Positions 1 to 12,029 of a DNA stretch of 64,000 nt are shown here, piece by piece (the stretch's first letter is position 1; each line of letters starts with the position of its first letter). The stretch lies in NCBI GenBank assembly GCA_002007465.1, contig LNAC01000745.1, forward strand, positions 71,833 to 135,832, read 5' to 3'. A model generated the notes under the pieces. The model saw only the letters and a list, made by a program, of their open reading frames with translations, was not told the origin of the DNA and ran no database searches. This DNA is from Ailurus styani. Taxonomy: Eukaryota > Chordata > Mammalia > Carnivora > Ailuridae. The translations under genes were made by a program, and so were the position numbers.

Positions 1-411
1 CTTCTAAGCCCCCTCCTCGCAGCCCCTTCTCTGAATGAAAAGCAATGCGTTTTTTGTTGGAAGCTTTGAATGAATAATTCATTTGGAAAAATCGTCCGTG
101 TTGTGCATGTTCAGAAGACAGCACACTTCTCTTGTCAGTCACAATGGCTTGGGTAGGACTAAGTGCTGTTCAGCGTGTGCTCAGAGTGTACTGCTGATGG
201 CGGGTTGCTGAGATTGCCAACTGTGTTAATCCTGACCATCCTTCTTTGTCTTTTATGACAGGAAGATTAAGATTCAGGGTCTTATTCAGTTGTTGCAGTT
301 CGACTCTACTTCACTTGGTTGATTCGAGCCTTCTTTTAAGCTACCGACAGAGTCTCATCATTATCCCCTCAAACCCAGTGACATCCTGATCCAGAGTTAT
401 GTCCTCCAAGG
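1..411. other. Unique sequence, no feature recognised
   Basis: This stretch has mixed composition with no recognisable repeat, no open frame of note and no RNA gene. It may be ordinary intergenic or intronic DNA. Confidence 0.5.
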
Positions 412-655
412 GCAGCATGGTATGAAAGGGAGACAGTGTGGCCTTTTGCCAAACCTTGGGTTTGAGTTCTGTATCTGCTGTTTGTTGGCATGGCAGCTTG
501 GGCAAGGTACATCAACTTGATAAACCTCAGTCCCTTTATCTGGAAATCGGAGAAGATCATTGCTACAACATGGCATTGTTTGTGTGTGTGGATGTGTGGA
601 TTCTACAAGGAAATAGTGTACGGAAGCACCCCAGCATGATGCCTGGAGGACAGCA
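412..655 (+). repeat. MIR SINE, near full length
   Basis: The order of blocks matches the ancient tRNA-derived MIR. A tRNA-like head (gtttgagttctgtatctgc) is followed by a core resembling TGGGCAAGTNACTTAACCTC (ttgggcaaggtacatcaac) and CTCAGTTTCCTCATCTG (cctcagtccctttatctgg). The 3' end reads agcatgatgcctgg. It is heavily diverged, as expected for an element older than the placental radiation. Confidence 0.65.
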
Positions 656-919
656 GGTTTCTAGCTCATGTTCATGTCCTTCTAATTAATTCCTTCTTTG
701 CCTATACCTCCATCATCTCCTTTCCTTTCTCCATGACACATACGCAAAATATTGAATGAGATTACTACATTTCTAACGACATTCAGTATGTCCTTATTTT
801 CATGAGATAACGTCTACCCTCCCAGTGTGATCCCAGTCAGCTGCCCCCTCCCACCCAACTGATGGGCCCAGGGGACTAGCTACATGGAATTACCCTTCAC
901 TTTCCCCAAGTAATTTCAT
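656..919. other. Unique sequence, no feature recognised
   Basis: Pyrimidine-rich unique sequence follows the MIR. No repeat family, ORF or RNA signal could be supported. Confidence 0.4.
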
Positions 920-1290
920 GTTGCTTCCGTCCCCAGGCCCAGCAATTCCCGCTCCCTGCCCGGCTTGTCCATTCTCTCCTGTGCAGCTTCAAGAATCACG
1001 GTCCTTTAAGGTGTGGTTGTGTATAATACACTTTCTTGGAATTCTTACTGGACCTCCATGGCCTTTGGCCCTGCCTCCATGCTCCACACACCCTGCACCT
1101 ATGTTCATTCTCACATTTAACTTTCTCGTGACAAGATCATTATGCAGCCCCGTCTCCATCTCCCAAATAGAACAAGCTTTCAAGGGCACAAATATACCTA
1201 AATGTCTCTTTGTTTGGCTTATAGAAAATGCCTCGTGGAATTTTGGGGAAATACACGAATGAATGCTGGATTATATGAATGAATGAAGTT
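920..1290 (+). repeat. Possible L2-like 3' fragment
   Basis: A CT-rich stretch is followed by caagggcacaaatataccta and a terminal (TGAA)n-like run (gaatgaatgctggattatatgaatgaatgaa). This resembles an L2 3' untranslated end with its short terminal repeats. The match is weak and it could instead be unique sequence. Confidence 0.3.
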
Positions 1291-2429
1291 TTGAATATTT
1301 TAAGGAATAATATCACAGACATTAAAAAATACTAGAATCATCGTATCTCAATGACATTGTTAAAGGAATACCAAAAAATGCCTGTTTCGTACCCTTAAGC
1401 AAACATCTGTGGTACTAGTTTTTGAGATACGTTGACAAATGATAAGTGCACTGTTCTCACTATTTACGTACAAGTCTTCCCTTTCCAGCTTTTCCATCCT
1501 TGCCTCCATGATTGCTTTTTCCAATTTGTTCCCTCTTCTTTCTGCCTTTTGAAGAAAGTAGAATTAAGGAGGATTATTTGGAGATCCCTCCAGAGGCTGG
1601 TAACCTCAGTTGTGACATCTGGAATCCAGCCTGTTTTACTTGTTGGGTCCATAAAATATCCTCCCAAATGTTAACTGGTAACTAACCATTGGCTTTGTTA
1701 ACCCTCTCCTCCCTGGCTTGGCAGTGGTTCTGTTCTGCATCTGGTATTAGAATTTACACTCTTTTCCTCCCCTAGGAGACATGTTTTGTCTTAACTGGTG
1801 CTGCCTAAAATTGCCAGGGAGCAAGCTACATATCATAAAGGCCTTCAGGGATTTTTCTCTTACAGTTTCTACGTGATTTCCATTGGTTTTTCAGGAAGTG
1901 CCCCAGCACATTTCCTGTCTCCTTTGGGAGAAAATCTAGAGTCCTCACACAGAATGTATGGTCTGATCAGCCCTTCTGAACCAATCCTGAATATATTTAT
2001 GGATAGGGTCCTTACACAAGAGACCCTATGCCCTCACCAGAAGAATTCAAAACTAATAATGCCAACATTTGCTTGAAAGAAGAATAAGGAATCCACGTGA
2101 AAACAAGACTGTTTTCTTTTAATTTATTCCTCAAAACAAAAACTTTAAGACTACAATGGAATGCTATTTGAGAGAAGCTATTGGTCAACCTTCTACTTCT
2201 GGAGGCTATACACATCAACTGTGTACACATGCACATGTCTGATATCTGTCATTACAGAGGTGATGACAGAGGGGTTCAATATTCTAATGAAGGGGGTGAA
2301 TATGGATGGTTTGATTTTTTTTTTTGAGTTTTGCCGACGATGATGGCAACAAGAATAGTATCTATCTTGAACAGAGTACACACTGTGTCACACTTGGCAC
2401 ACGGTGACTTATTAGCAAAACAACCTGTA
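1291..2429. other. Unique sequence, no feature recognised
   Basis: About 1.1 kb without a repeat I can name. The several short open frames on both strands have no domain and are expected by chance. Confidence 0.4.
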
Positions 2430-2560
2430 AAATCAGGATTTATGGTGTCTATTTTACAGACGTCAACTGCATGCATGAACTGAGTGCTAACGCATTTGAG
2501 AAGCTTGCCAAATGTCTCAGAGTTAGGAAGAGGGAGAGGAGAGATTCAAACAGACGGACA
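2430..2560 (-). repeat. MIR fragment, reverse orientation
   Basis: The reverse-orientation MIR core is visible. It runs from tctattttacagacg (from CATTTTACAGATGAGG) to gaagcttgccaaatgtctcagagttagg and then agagattcaaac, which is the reverse of the B-box-side tRNA region. The element is old and diverged. Confidence 0.55.
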
Positions 2561-2869
2561 GCAAACTCCATCCTTAGCTACCACACAGCACTGTCCCCCA
2601 CCAGTTCAACAATGTTCGACTACTACTGTTTACTTTCCCCAATTGTTTAAAATATCACGGTCATCACGTGGCTAATTGATGAGAACAATGACTCCTAGAT
2701 TTGATAGCTCAGGAAAACACCCTTTAAGTCAAAATGGATTTTATTAAAAAGGCTGAACCCTAGAACCCACAGGAGACATGCTGAGTCAGGCTATCTTTAG
2801 GCAGGATTCAGGAATCTCTGTTAAAATACCTCCCCATTTAATTTGGGTGCAACCTAACCTGGCATGGCT
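2561..2869. other. Unique sequence, no feature recognised
   Basis: No repeat or coding signal could be supported in this stretch. Confidence 0.35.
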
Positions 2870-3006
2870 CTTGTTGGCCCGTGGTTGGGAACCATGTCTT
2901 GGACAGACTCTAAACTTTTGACTATTGACTGTGCTGTCCCAAAAAGCCTGGCACACAGTGTAGCGACTCAACAAGTAGTTAGATGATGAACTGAATTGTT
3001 GAACCA
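2870..3006 (+). repeat. L2 LINE 3' end
   Basis: The L2/MIR-type 3' terminus is recognisable as ggaaccatgtcttgg, gcctggcacacagtgtagcgactcaa, then a degenerate TGAATGAATGAA-like end (gatgaactgaattgttgaa). Only about 135 bases remain. Confidence 0.55.
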
Positions 3007-4309
3007 TCAATTTTTATAGTGATACTTCCCATGTTGGGATAGTAATAAAAATTATTTTTCCTCTAGTTTTTGGAAGGGGAAATCCCCTCAACCCAAGAAG
3101 CAAGCTCAAACTTTCAGGCTTGGAGGAAGCAGTCAGGTGGCTGTAATGGAATCTCTCTTGGCAGAGTTTTGCATTAAGGAGAAAGGCTACACTCAAGGTA
3201 GACATTTCCTTCCTAGGGCAATAGGGGCATCTATCATTAAGGCTTATAGGTCCTTGTATGTGTCATTACTGTCACTGGTTTCTCCTGGGTCCTGGGGAGA
3301 ATTAAGCTGAATGCCTGTAAAAATACAACAAGCTCCTAAGAGAAAGATGTTCTCTAAAGATATAGTATTACTATAAATTTCAACCACTTCCCCTTGCTTG
3401 AAAATGCTGTCCTGGTGAGAATGATCACTTGTCAGGTGTTCTCTCATTTCCCAAGCTAGTGGGAAACTGACCTAACTCTCAGGCATCCTGAAAATGGAGG
3501 AATGGGGTCGCTGGGGTAAAGGACAGGGAAAATAGCTCACAAAAAGTGACAATAATCTATTTTCAAGTCTATATCAGTTATAAGTATGGCCTTACCAATA
3601 GTTGGTATAGTAGTAACAAAAACGTGGGCTTACAAAACTCCATTATCTGTTGTTAAGTGGAAAATCATCATCTTAAAGGAATTTGTTTCATTTGCTGGTT
3701 TTCCTACTGCTGCAAGGACCCAACCCAATTTGGCATGTGCCAATGTCAGGGAGCCTGATTCTCCTCCTTATGCCTCAGAAAAGATCAGTCATCTCGATCT
3801 CCATCAGATTTTCACTGTAGCTAGCTGTTTGAACCAGGATAGTTCCCTTGGAGTTAATCTTTTAAACCGAAAGCTAAAATCCCTTTACTCATCTTGTATA
3901 TATGAGAATAAATGTCTCTGAACTGCTCATAATCTTGGAAAAGTGCCATCTTTTGACCTGCAGACAAATATAGCACTTCACTAGTTTCTGGTGATTTTAT
4001 ACCCAGTTGGGATGGGATGCCTAAGTAAAAACATTCTAGGAAGAAATGGATGCATATGTAGATAGATGAAGGGAATGTAAATTGTACAGCCATTTTGAAA
4101 AGTAATGGGGCAATGTGATCAAAAGACTTGGAAATATTAATAACATATTTTATGTGTCAACATTATATTAACATACATATTTATATACATATAATTAATA
4201 GAATATATTTAAAATGCACAAACATAACACAATATGTATTATGCATTATGTATCTGTAAATGCCAGAAATATAATTCTACCGGTGGCCTTGTCCTATTCT
4301 GTGAATTCA
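3007..4309. other. Mostly unique sequence; possible L1 scrap near 4060-4150
   Basis: Most of this stretch is unnamed. Near 4060-4150 the sequence gggaatgtaaattgtacagc, then ttttgaaaagtaatgggg, resembles the C-terminal ORF2 region of an old plus-strand L1. It is too short to be certain. A TA-rich run (about 4140-4250) follows. Confidence 0.35.
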
Positions 4310-4625
4310 ATGTCGACAACTTTCGGACTTCTCTTCTAACTTCTCTTTTCAATAGAGACCTGCCTTCTCAACATCTTTTGCATGACTAACAGATATCTCA
4401 AATGTTCCCTGATATTTCCACAATCTTCCCTATCTCAAATGGAAGCTCCATTCAACCATTTGTCCAAGCCAAAAATCTAAGCATTACTTTTGACACTTTC
4501 CTTATTCTCACAGCAACCAAGACATTCCATCATCTCTACCTTCAAGATAGATCAAGAATCCAGACCTACATGGTCACTTTCATCACCCCCACTCCTCAAG
4601 ACCACCATCACCTTGGAGGTCAGAA
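4310..4625 (+). repeat. L2 LINE fragment (3' ORF2 region)
   Basis: The succession ttcaatagagacctgcc, gatatctcaaatgttccctg, caaatggaagctcc, ccaagccaaaaatctaagcattac and accaagacattcc is the familiar cytosine-rich L2 reading direction. That region encodes the C-terminal end of ORF2. It is broken by stops and about 315 bases long. Confidence 0.55.
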
Positions 4626-5351
4626 GAGAGGTCTGACTAGATAGACATATGAGGGAGACACCAGCAAGGTGATGTATCTGAAAGCCTTAGGAATGGATAT
4701 GACCACCTAGAAAAGGAGTGAGAAAAGAGAAAAGAATACAACCTACGAAAAAGCTGCAAGGAATTTTAGCAGAGCTCAGATATAGAAGGCAGAGGCTTGA
4801 GACGAGTTGGAAAGACCACCCAGGCCCTCAGTTTGTTAATTGTGAAACCATGTGAGACTAACACGGGAGGCAAAGCTGGGTGTGTTCTGGGAGGGGTTGG
4901 GGGGAGCAACCTCATAACCTTCTTATAGGTTGTTCCAGAAATATCCTTTCATAAGAGCATTTGAGAGCATTTGACTGCAGAAATATCCTTTCATAGAAAG
5001 AGAGCCATAGGTCATGTGTATTGTGAAACAAAAGGAACAGAACAAGTTGGATCCTCATCAGGTGGGGTCCAGTGTCAGAAGGCTGAGGGGCAATCCCTGT
5101 CTGAGGTTGTACAATCTTCTCCATTTGTCTCTGGGCAGCAGCCTCCCCTTAGCCATTCTAAGACCCAAGTTCCTGTCGGATGGGCCAGGCTACCACTTCA
5201 GGGGCTGCATTGTTAGGAAAGAAAAGGGAGTCCCTGAGAGAAAATCATTGTGAGTGATGTCACAGGGTGAGGCTGGGCCAAACTCAGAGCTACTGTCTCC
5301 CCCACACCTCAGCCCTGCAACACCCTGAAGACATTGATGGATGAAGGAAGG
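4626..5351. other. Unique sequence with an 18-bp direct repeat
   Basis: No gene or interspersed repeat is recognised. A perfect 18-bp direct repeat beginning cagaaatatcc lies at 4936-4953 and 4978-4995. Between its copies sits a short tandem of gagcatttg. Confidence 0.45.
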
Positions 5352-5550
5352 AAGAAGAGCACAGAGGGGCGCCTGGGTGGCTCAGTGGGTTAATGCCTCT
5401 GCTTTCGGCTCAGGTCATGATCTCAGCGTCCTGGGATCGAGGCCCGCATCGGACTCCCTGCTCAGCGGGGAGCCTGCTTCCCCCTCTCTCTCTCTCTGCC
5501 TGCCTCTCTGCCTCCTTGTGATCTCTCTCCCTCTGTGAAATAAATAAATA

Positions 5551-5583
<33 letters not shown>

Positions 5584-5597
5584 GAAGAGCACAGAGG
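5352..5597 (+). mobile_element. Can-SINE (SINEC, young mustelid type) with perfect TSD
   Basis: This is a full tRNA-Lys-derived SINE. The body (5367-5581) starts ggcgcctgggtggctcagtg (A box tggctcagtgg), passes through ctcagcgtcctggg and gggagcctgcttcc, then a CT-rich stretch, and ends in aaataaataaaatctt plus an A tail of over 20. The flanks aagaagagcacagagg at 5352-5367 and 5582-5597 are identical 16-bp target duplications. That marks insertion by L1 machinery at a T2A4-like site and a recent date. It has its own Pol III promoter but no coding capacity. Confidence 0.95.
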
Positions 5598-6004
5598 ACA
5601 CCAGGGGCTAAAAGGAACTGATGGTGGGCCATCCTAGGAGCAGAAGGGGAGCAAAACAGCAACACCAGTCTCCAGAGCAGGGGGAGTAGGGAGCTGTGGG
5701 CAGAACTCTCTTTCTGTTCTGCATTCACATCAAAGATTCCCAAGGGAATTAATTAGGAAAGGAGCTCTAAGGAAAACCAGGTTTCCTCTCATCTAAAGGG
5801 TAAAAGACTCTGAGGCCCACTTAGACTTGAAATATTCTTAGAAATGTAAGTTCTGGGATATATCTGCCACATTTATTTTCTAAATTGTCTTCAATAAGCA
5901 CGAACTACTTTTGTTACTTTTAAATCAACAAAAAGAGAAATTAAGAGGAAATGACCATGGTTTTTGCACTTAATGACTTTTCTCTATATTTCTAAAAGAT
6001 TTAC
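5598..6004. other. Unique sequence, no feature recognised
   Basis: No repeat or coding signal could be supported here. Confidence 0.35.
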
Positions 6005-6130
6005 CTACATTCATATCACAAATCTCATGTAGGGTAGTTGGCAAATATCCCATTTCATTGACTGAAAAATGGAGTGCTGGAGAGATTAATGAACCTTCTA
6101 AAGGTCAAAATTCTAAACACTAAATCCTCT
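6005..6130 (-). repeat. MIR fragment, reverse orientation
   Basis: The reverse MIR core is visible as atcccatttcattgactgaaaaatgg, gagagattaatgaacc, then aaaggtcaaaattc. These correspond to CCCATTTTACAGATGAGGAAA, AGAGGTTAAGTAACTT and AAGGTCACACAG. Confidence 0.5.
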
Positions 6131-7699
6131 GGGTAATTTTTCCCTAAGCACGAATTCCCTATTTCAGCATGTTCAAGCAATTGCCAAATTATAATCTCTG
6201 CTTTTGTCCCAGATTTCAAATTGGCTGGGGCTGCACTGGATGATTTCAGACTAATTATTCAGATATTTAAAATGGCATCTGGCATGATTTCTCTTAAAAT
6301 ACAGTCAACTATGATTGTTTTCCTTTCTCCTGCCTGACGCTTCTCAGAACTCATGTTCAGTTGGTTTTTTCTTAAGGACATACATCAGATGGAATTTTTC
6401 TTTTTCTAAATGCCTTGAGTGGGAACATTCCTTTTTGTCAACAAATACTTTAATGGTATTATTTAAATACTTCAAATATATACGTGGAAGATCACTGATG
6501 TGTTATTGAACGCTTCACTCAAGACTGAAGATTATACTGCTCTGACAGGAAGTTTGTAAATTTCTATTTCACATTGTGCTGTGAAAATTTCAAAGACGAC
6601 TTTAATTTTAAAATCTGGTAACATTTTACTCACATAAAAATTATCTCTTCTTTTTAGTTGACTATTTTCTTTCAGAGAGATTCTATGTTTTAAAATACTG
6701 TTTAGAGTCTATGAACACTCATTACATTAAGAAAAAAAACATATAGCTTCTGAAACACAACAGCAATTGCTTCCTTTCCTACAAAGTGTAACAGATGCTT
6801 AATTGTGATATGTTTAAAAAATACATTTTATAACATGGATGACATTTTATAACAAAAATCATAGATGTTGGTGCCATTGGGGGCACACTTACTTAAATAA
6901 CACATATCTATTTTGCTTAAATTCCATGTTGAATATGAAATTTATATCAGAAAATATTGCTAAAATACCAATGTTTTCATTGTTCATTGACTTAATCTAT
7001 TTTCCTTCCAAGTCTGATGTAGGGAGTAGGGCCAGGCAGGGAGAGAAAAAAAAAGAAAAAGAAAGAAAAGAAAACAAATCATAAACTACAAACTAATACT
7101 AAATACTGAACTGTCACTGCATAGTTTATAATGATAATACCAGAGAAAAAATATAATTTTACAAATGTTTCTTTCTTTCTTTCTTTAAAGGTAAGCCCAC
7201 CAAGTGCCAGTAATTACTCTCGTAGGAAGAATCAGAGAAACAAAATTGTGCTATTAAGAGCCAAGAAGCAAGAAATGTGTTTTAGAAAACATTCAAATGA
7301 ATATGATTTCCTACTGAGTTATGGCTTTACCAGGTAAATGACTCTTTTGACCAATTCTCAAGTGTAAGCCTGAAACAAGTAAACATTATTGCTCAAGCTG
7401 CTGGCTTAGGAAAAACATACAGATAATCTACTGTCTGCTATCACTCCACACTGAGTACATGTAGAAATGGTCTTCACTTAATTAGTCTGGGGGAGAGGCC
7501 AAAGATGGAAAGGCCTTTGGCTGGCATGATGAGCAAGTAGATAATAACTTGATAGGAGAGGCAAGGAATCAACTCAGAAAGGTCTGCTTTGTTATTTCAT
7601 AGTGAGAGAGGCCAATGAAGCTAGGATAACAGATCTGCCAAAACACGGAAGAATCAAAGTCTAATAAGCTTTTAAAGTTGAAAGAAGACTTGGCGGCTG
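6131..7699. other. AT-rich unique sequence
   Basis: About 1.6 kb of AT-rich sequence has no interspersed repeat I can name. It includes a short purine run (7043-7078) and a small (TTTC)n tract (7168-7186). The open frames are short and lack domains. Confidence 0.4.
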
Positions 7700-7830
7700 T
7701 TTAATTCAATAATCTCCCATTTCAGCAGAGAGGAATTTCAAGTCTGGAGAAGGGATGTGGCTTGCCGAGAATAAGAATACTGGGAAGTGAGCAAGCCAGG
7801 CTTTGGACCCAGAGATTCTGCTATCCGTGA
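7700..7830 (-). repeat. MIR fragment, reverse orientation
   Basis: Reverse-strand MIR is recognisable by the phrases aatctcccatttcagcagagagg, gaagggatgtggcttgccgag, then gagcaagccaggctttggac. These match the order of the core and the tRNA-like head in reverse. Confidence 0.6.
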
Positions 7831-8479
7831 AGATTCCCTTCTACTATTTCTGACTACAGACCCCCAACTGCCTCTTTTTGAGATGGACCCAGATGATAAC
7901 GGAATCTACCTGGGGTGTAGTTTGTTTTGCCTTACTGTGGGAATTCATTCAGACATTTGAGGGGGATGGGGAAGAATCTGATGACACGGCAGGGACCAAA
8001 ACTTTGGCTTCAGCAGAAATAAGTTTGAAGATATAAAATACCTGATAACCAGATGAAGCTGATGTGAGCGGGGAGGGCGGGGAAGCAGGAGTTGGACACT
8101 CATACAGAAACAAAGCAGAGGGTTGAATATCAGGAAGTGATGGTTCTTTGTCGGGACGGTCTAAAAGAAGGTCTAGGGACAATAGCTTTGCATGTCAGGT
8201 GCATCTATGTGAGGGTTGACGGTCGCGGGGTGGGGAGAGGGTGGGTTTCATTAACAAGGTTCACTAATCTCTGTCATGTGGCCATGTGGGGACTTCCCGG
8301 GCACATTTACCTGGGACGTTTCCCACTTCTGCTGGGTTGTGAAAGTACCCTATGTTCTGAACAGGGCTTTCCACTGTGGTCCAATACTTTTACTTCACTA
8401 CCAGAAAGCAACAGCTGATGCATTCAAACCAGCAAGAAAAAGTAAAGTGGTTTAACTTACGGAACGGTCTGCACATGTA
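7831..8479. other. Unique sequence, no feature recognised
   Basis: This stretch includes a short GC-richer segment (about 8060-8250) with a few CpGs (cgggacgg, ggtcgcgggg). It is too small to call a CpG island. Confidence 0.35.
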
Positions 8480-9340
8480 AGGCCTTTTTTTCTCCTATCC
8501 TCGAGCAGCCCATTTCAACGTATAACTTTTATTATGTTGTAAGTTCATTAAGCCAGCATCTCTTTTTAAAATTTCCGGCCAATTAATAATGAATTTCTGT
8601 CAGGTAGCTGATTCCGGTTAATCAATGAGGTCACCAGAAACATCGAATGCAACGTTGTTCATTAAAACAGTTACCATTCTAAACCACTGACGGTTTCTAA
8701 AAATGTCAGATGGGCAGCTACTGGGATAACGATCACTAATGGCCACATAATGTCCAGTGTCTTGGCCACATTTTAACCTTCAAGGTTGAAGTTCAATTAT
8801 AACAATTAAAGCTCACAAATTCAATGAGAAGCTTGGGGCTTCACTTTTTCACAGAAATGGTATCCAGTTAAAATCAGCTGATGTGGCTTTCTGGCCCCCT
8901 GTGTTTTCCCAGCTTCTAGAACAGAGAATTCTGCTTGAGCGGTATGCTTAAATTTTCGGTGCCAATGCCTCTGATTCACTGTGTTCTTCCTGAACTGTAA
9001 CTCATTACCAAGTGTGTTATTCCAAGTTATGGGAAAAGAAGACTTGGTAGTTAATTTTGTTGGTGACATTGAAAAAGGCTTTTCCATAATCTTGCGTGCT
9101 GGGTAGTGTCAGCTTAATCCAATTCCATTATTCCTCATCCACAATCAGAAAATACAGAAACTCTAAAAATCAAGTTTTAAAATAAACTAGCGGCGTATTT
9201 ATTAGTGGGAAAACCTGACTTGCCCTGATATGACCTTATTTGGAGCCTATTTATCTGCCTTAATGTGACTATCTATGCATTTCATTTTAAAAATCAATGT
9301 GTTTGATTACAGGGAGCTGCACTAGACCCCACTGAAGGTC
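8480..9340. other. Candidate conserved non-coding block
   Basis: About 860 bases are free of recognisable repeats, AT-rich and without sustained open frames. They carry homeodomain-like cores (ccaattaataatgaattt near 8579-8596, ggttaatcaatgagg near 8617-8631) and long runs of non-simple sequence, the style of vertebrate developmental enhancers. This is an impression from composition only; conservation cannot be measured here. Confidence 0.3.
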
Positions 9341-9511
9341 ATTATGTAATATGATATATATGCGTATACACTGTATGACCATTGTACAATCTGAAAAAAA
9401 ATCTGATTTCCAAAACACAATTGCACAAATTCATTTTAGATAAGGAATTTTGAAGCTGAAAAACTAAAAAGGTTGGGTATTTTCTAAGCCCACAGAAAAC
9501 GATTTTGAAAT

Positions 9512-9752
9512 CTGGCTCTGTTTATTTTTATTTACTTATTTAATTTTTTAAAGATTTTTTTTAATTTATTTGTCAGAGAAAGAGAGAGAGAGCACAGCAG
9601 GGGAGAAGCAGGCAGAGGGAGAAGCAGACTCCCCAGTGAGCAAGGAGCCCAATGCGGGACTCAGTCCCAGGACCCTGGGATCAGGACCTGAGCCAAAGGC
9701 AGACATTCAACTGACTGAGCCACCCAGGCATCCAAAAAACTGGCTCTGTTTA
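9512..9752 (-). mobile_element. Can-SINE, reverse orientation
   Basis: In reverse, the element reads T-rich tail (ttaaagattttttttaattt), GA-rich stretch, cagactccccagtgagcaagg, ctgggatcaggacctgagcc and tgactgagccacccaggc. The 13-bp duplication ctggctctgttta at 9512-9524 and 9740-9752 bounds it. It is more diverged than the 5352 copy, so older. Confidence 0.92.
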
Positions 9753-11499
9753 AATAAGCAAATGTTATTGTGCAGCCCATACATTCAGACCCTTTTTTCC
9801 CCTAGGCAATGTTGGTTGGGTTTCTATCTCATGCTATTTTTATTTTTGGTTTCTTACTCTTTATGTTATGTTATTTTATTTTTCAATTTGTGTCTTCTCA
9901 AAAATCCATAGATTAAGAACACCAGGGAGTCTCACACAACAAGTTCATGGTGGACATTGGCCCTGCAGCCTTCTGGATGCTGTTAGGGCAGTGCCTTGTG
10001 GCTGTTTTCCTGGCTACTTGTTGTGATGAGAGACCCATTTATCCAAAAAACATTCAATATTTGGGCTCTTAGCCGAGACCTCAGACAAAGGGCCTAATTG
10101 TAAAAAGAAATGCTGTTTATTTGACCCATGCACATTCCACACCCCAACACCTCGTTCCTCATTCACTTCTACGGCAATCACAAAACTATGCACGAGGCTT
10201 ATTCACTCTTAAAAATAAGCCCTGGGGAAAAAAAGGTAGGGGGTAATAGGTATCTTTCAAGGTGTGTTCTAACAACGAAGCCTTTTTTGCTTTCAATGCA
10301 TTGCTTCACTTTTCACAGTTTGGGTTTGAACCAGCACTCTATTTAAAACCAGCATATTCGTTTTCAGTTGCCTTGCACAAGGATAGTGGTCTTATTTTTG
10401 TGGAACTGGGTACCAAATTATACATGTAAGGTTTCTGGACAAAGAATGTTAAGTACCTATGATTCCTTATTGATTCAGATACTGAATTCTAGAAAGGAAA
10501 GAGAATATGAGTACAACTATAACATCAAAAGGCCCTGTTTTAGCAAGAAAAAGTTTTTAAAATATTCATTATGTACATGGTTTTCTGTTCATGAAGCTCA
10601 TCTTGGGCGTGTAACTTCCAGCTAGAGAGAAGGAGAGGAAGAGATGGAGTTTTGCGGTCTGGGAATACTCAACTCAACTTTTATTCAATAAGGCAAGAGG
10701 ACCATGGAGTATAAAATCCAACTGCACTGGCCTTTTTTGTCCTTGTTGAAAACAGAAAAGAAAGTAGATGTTAGACTCAATATATTTTCACGTCATAGAC
10801 TGGAAATCAGCTCAAGTCAACACAGGCAGGAAAACAAGTGGCAGGTGATGCACTCTGCAACTATTCAGCTGGGAGCGTTTTAAATGCATCTCATTTAAAG
10901 GGGACCCTGTAGAAGTCCACTAGCAGTGATTATTTTCGGTATACAGTCATGAGCTTCCAATAAACGGCTGGTTCTTTGGAACTCAGTGGAAACCTCACTG
11001 AGAAGAAAAGCAGAAACCACAAAGCCACAGGGATGTCACAACTCCCATGAATTGGTGTGACTTGAGAAAAACACCCACCAACCTTCAAACAGCTTAAACA
11101 AAATGTCAAGTAAATCAAGTACCCACCATGTATGCTAAGCCTGGGTTACAAAAATGTTAACAAATAACTATGTATTATTACAGTGAAGGAAATATATTGC
11201 AATTGACAGCAGCTGGGAAAACTATGAAAGTAAACACCTATATAAACCAGACCTAAAAAACAATTTGGTAATACAGGAGAGAATTTCATAATCTCCCTTT
11301 TACACTCAAAAAAATTTTAGGAGTATTTCTATTAATCCCTTAGCAATAATGGTGTTCTTTTAACCCAATGTGAGGAGCTGACATGAATCACATGAAAAGG
11401 GAACCAGTGACTGAGACTGGTAAATATACCGGCTGCCTGCAGATATTTGTGAAATGCTTTGCATGCCTGGATTTGAGAGTGACATGCATCCTGGATGCA
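9753..11499. other. Unique sequence, no feature recognised
   Basis: About 1.75 kb of mostly AT-rich sequence shows no named repeat, no domain-bearing ORF and no RNA gene. Confidence 0.4.
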
Positions 11500-11800
11500 T
11501 CTATGTATTCATTTCTCATGTAATTTCCTTTTTACATATTCAATATTATCCCTCCCATCGCACATTGTCCCACAGGGAACTACTATTTAAAGCTTCTTAA
11601 GCATATTTTCTGGACTTTTCTACACAGCTTATTGTGTACAGCTTCCTTTTTTTTCTCTTAATATCTTAGAAAGAGTTATATGTCAGTATATCAGTACCTA
11701 GGGAGGTCACTCATTTAAAAAAAAAAAAAACGGCTGCAAGGTAATCCATTATATGAATATCCCATGATTTACCCAATAATTTTCCCATTAATAGGTATTT

Positions 11801-12029
11801 GAGAATATTTCTAGACTCTTGGGGTGCCTGGGTGGCTCAGTCGGTTAAGCATCTGCCTTTGGCTCAGGTCATGATCCTGGAGTCCTGGAATCGAATCCCA
11901 TATCAGGCTACTTGCTCAGCAGGGAGCCTGCTTTTCTCCCTCTGCCTGCTGCTCCCCCTAATTGTGCTCTCTCTTTCTGACAAGTAAACAAATAAAAAAT
12001 CTTTTTTAAAAAGAGTATTTCTAGGCTCT
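11801..12029 (+). mobile_element. Can-SINE within L1
   Basis: The body (about 11820-12011) begins ggggtgcctgggtggctcag and ends aaataaaaaatctttttt. Near-identical flanks gagaatatttctagactct (11801-11819) and gagtatttctaggctct (12013-12029) are the target duplication, with a few later changes. It is the older subfamily, with a catctgcctttggctcagg head. Confidence 0.92.

Noticed and set aside
7180..7200. Splice-like signals (pyrimidine tract then aaaggtaag)
   Set aside because: The tract is a small TTTC repeat and no exon with coding or conserved features adjoins it.
8049..8250. GC-richer patch as a CpG island
   Set aside because: Too short and too few CpGs.
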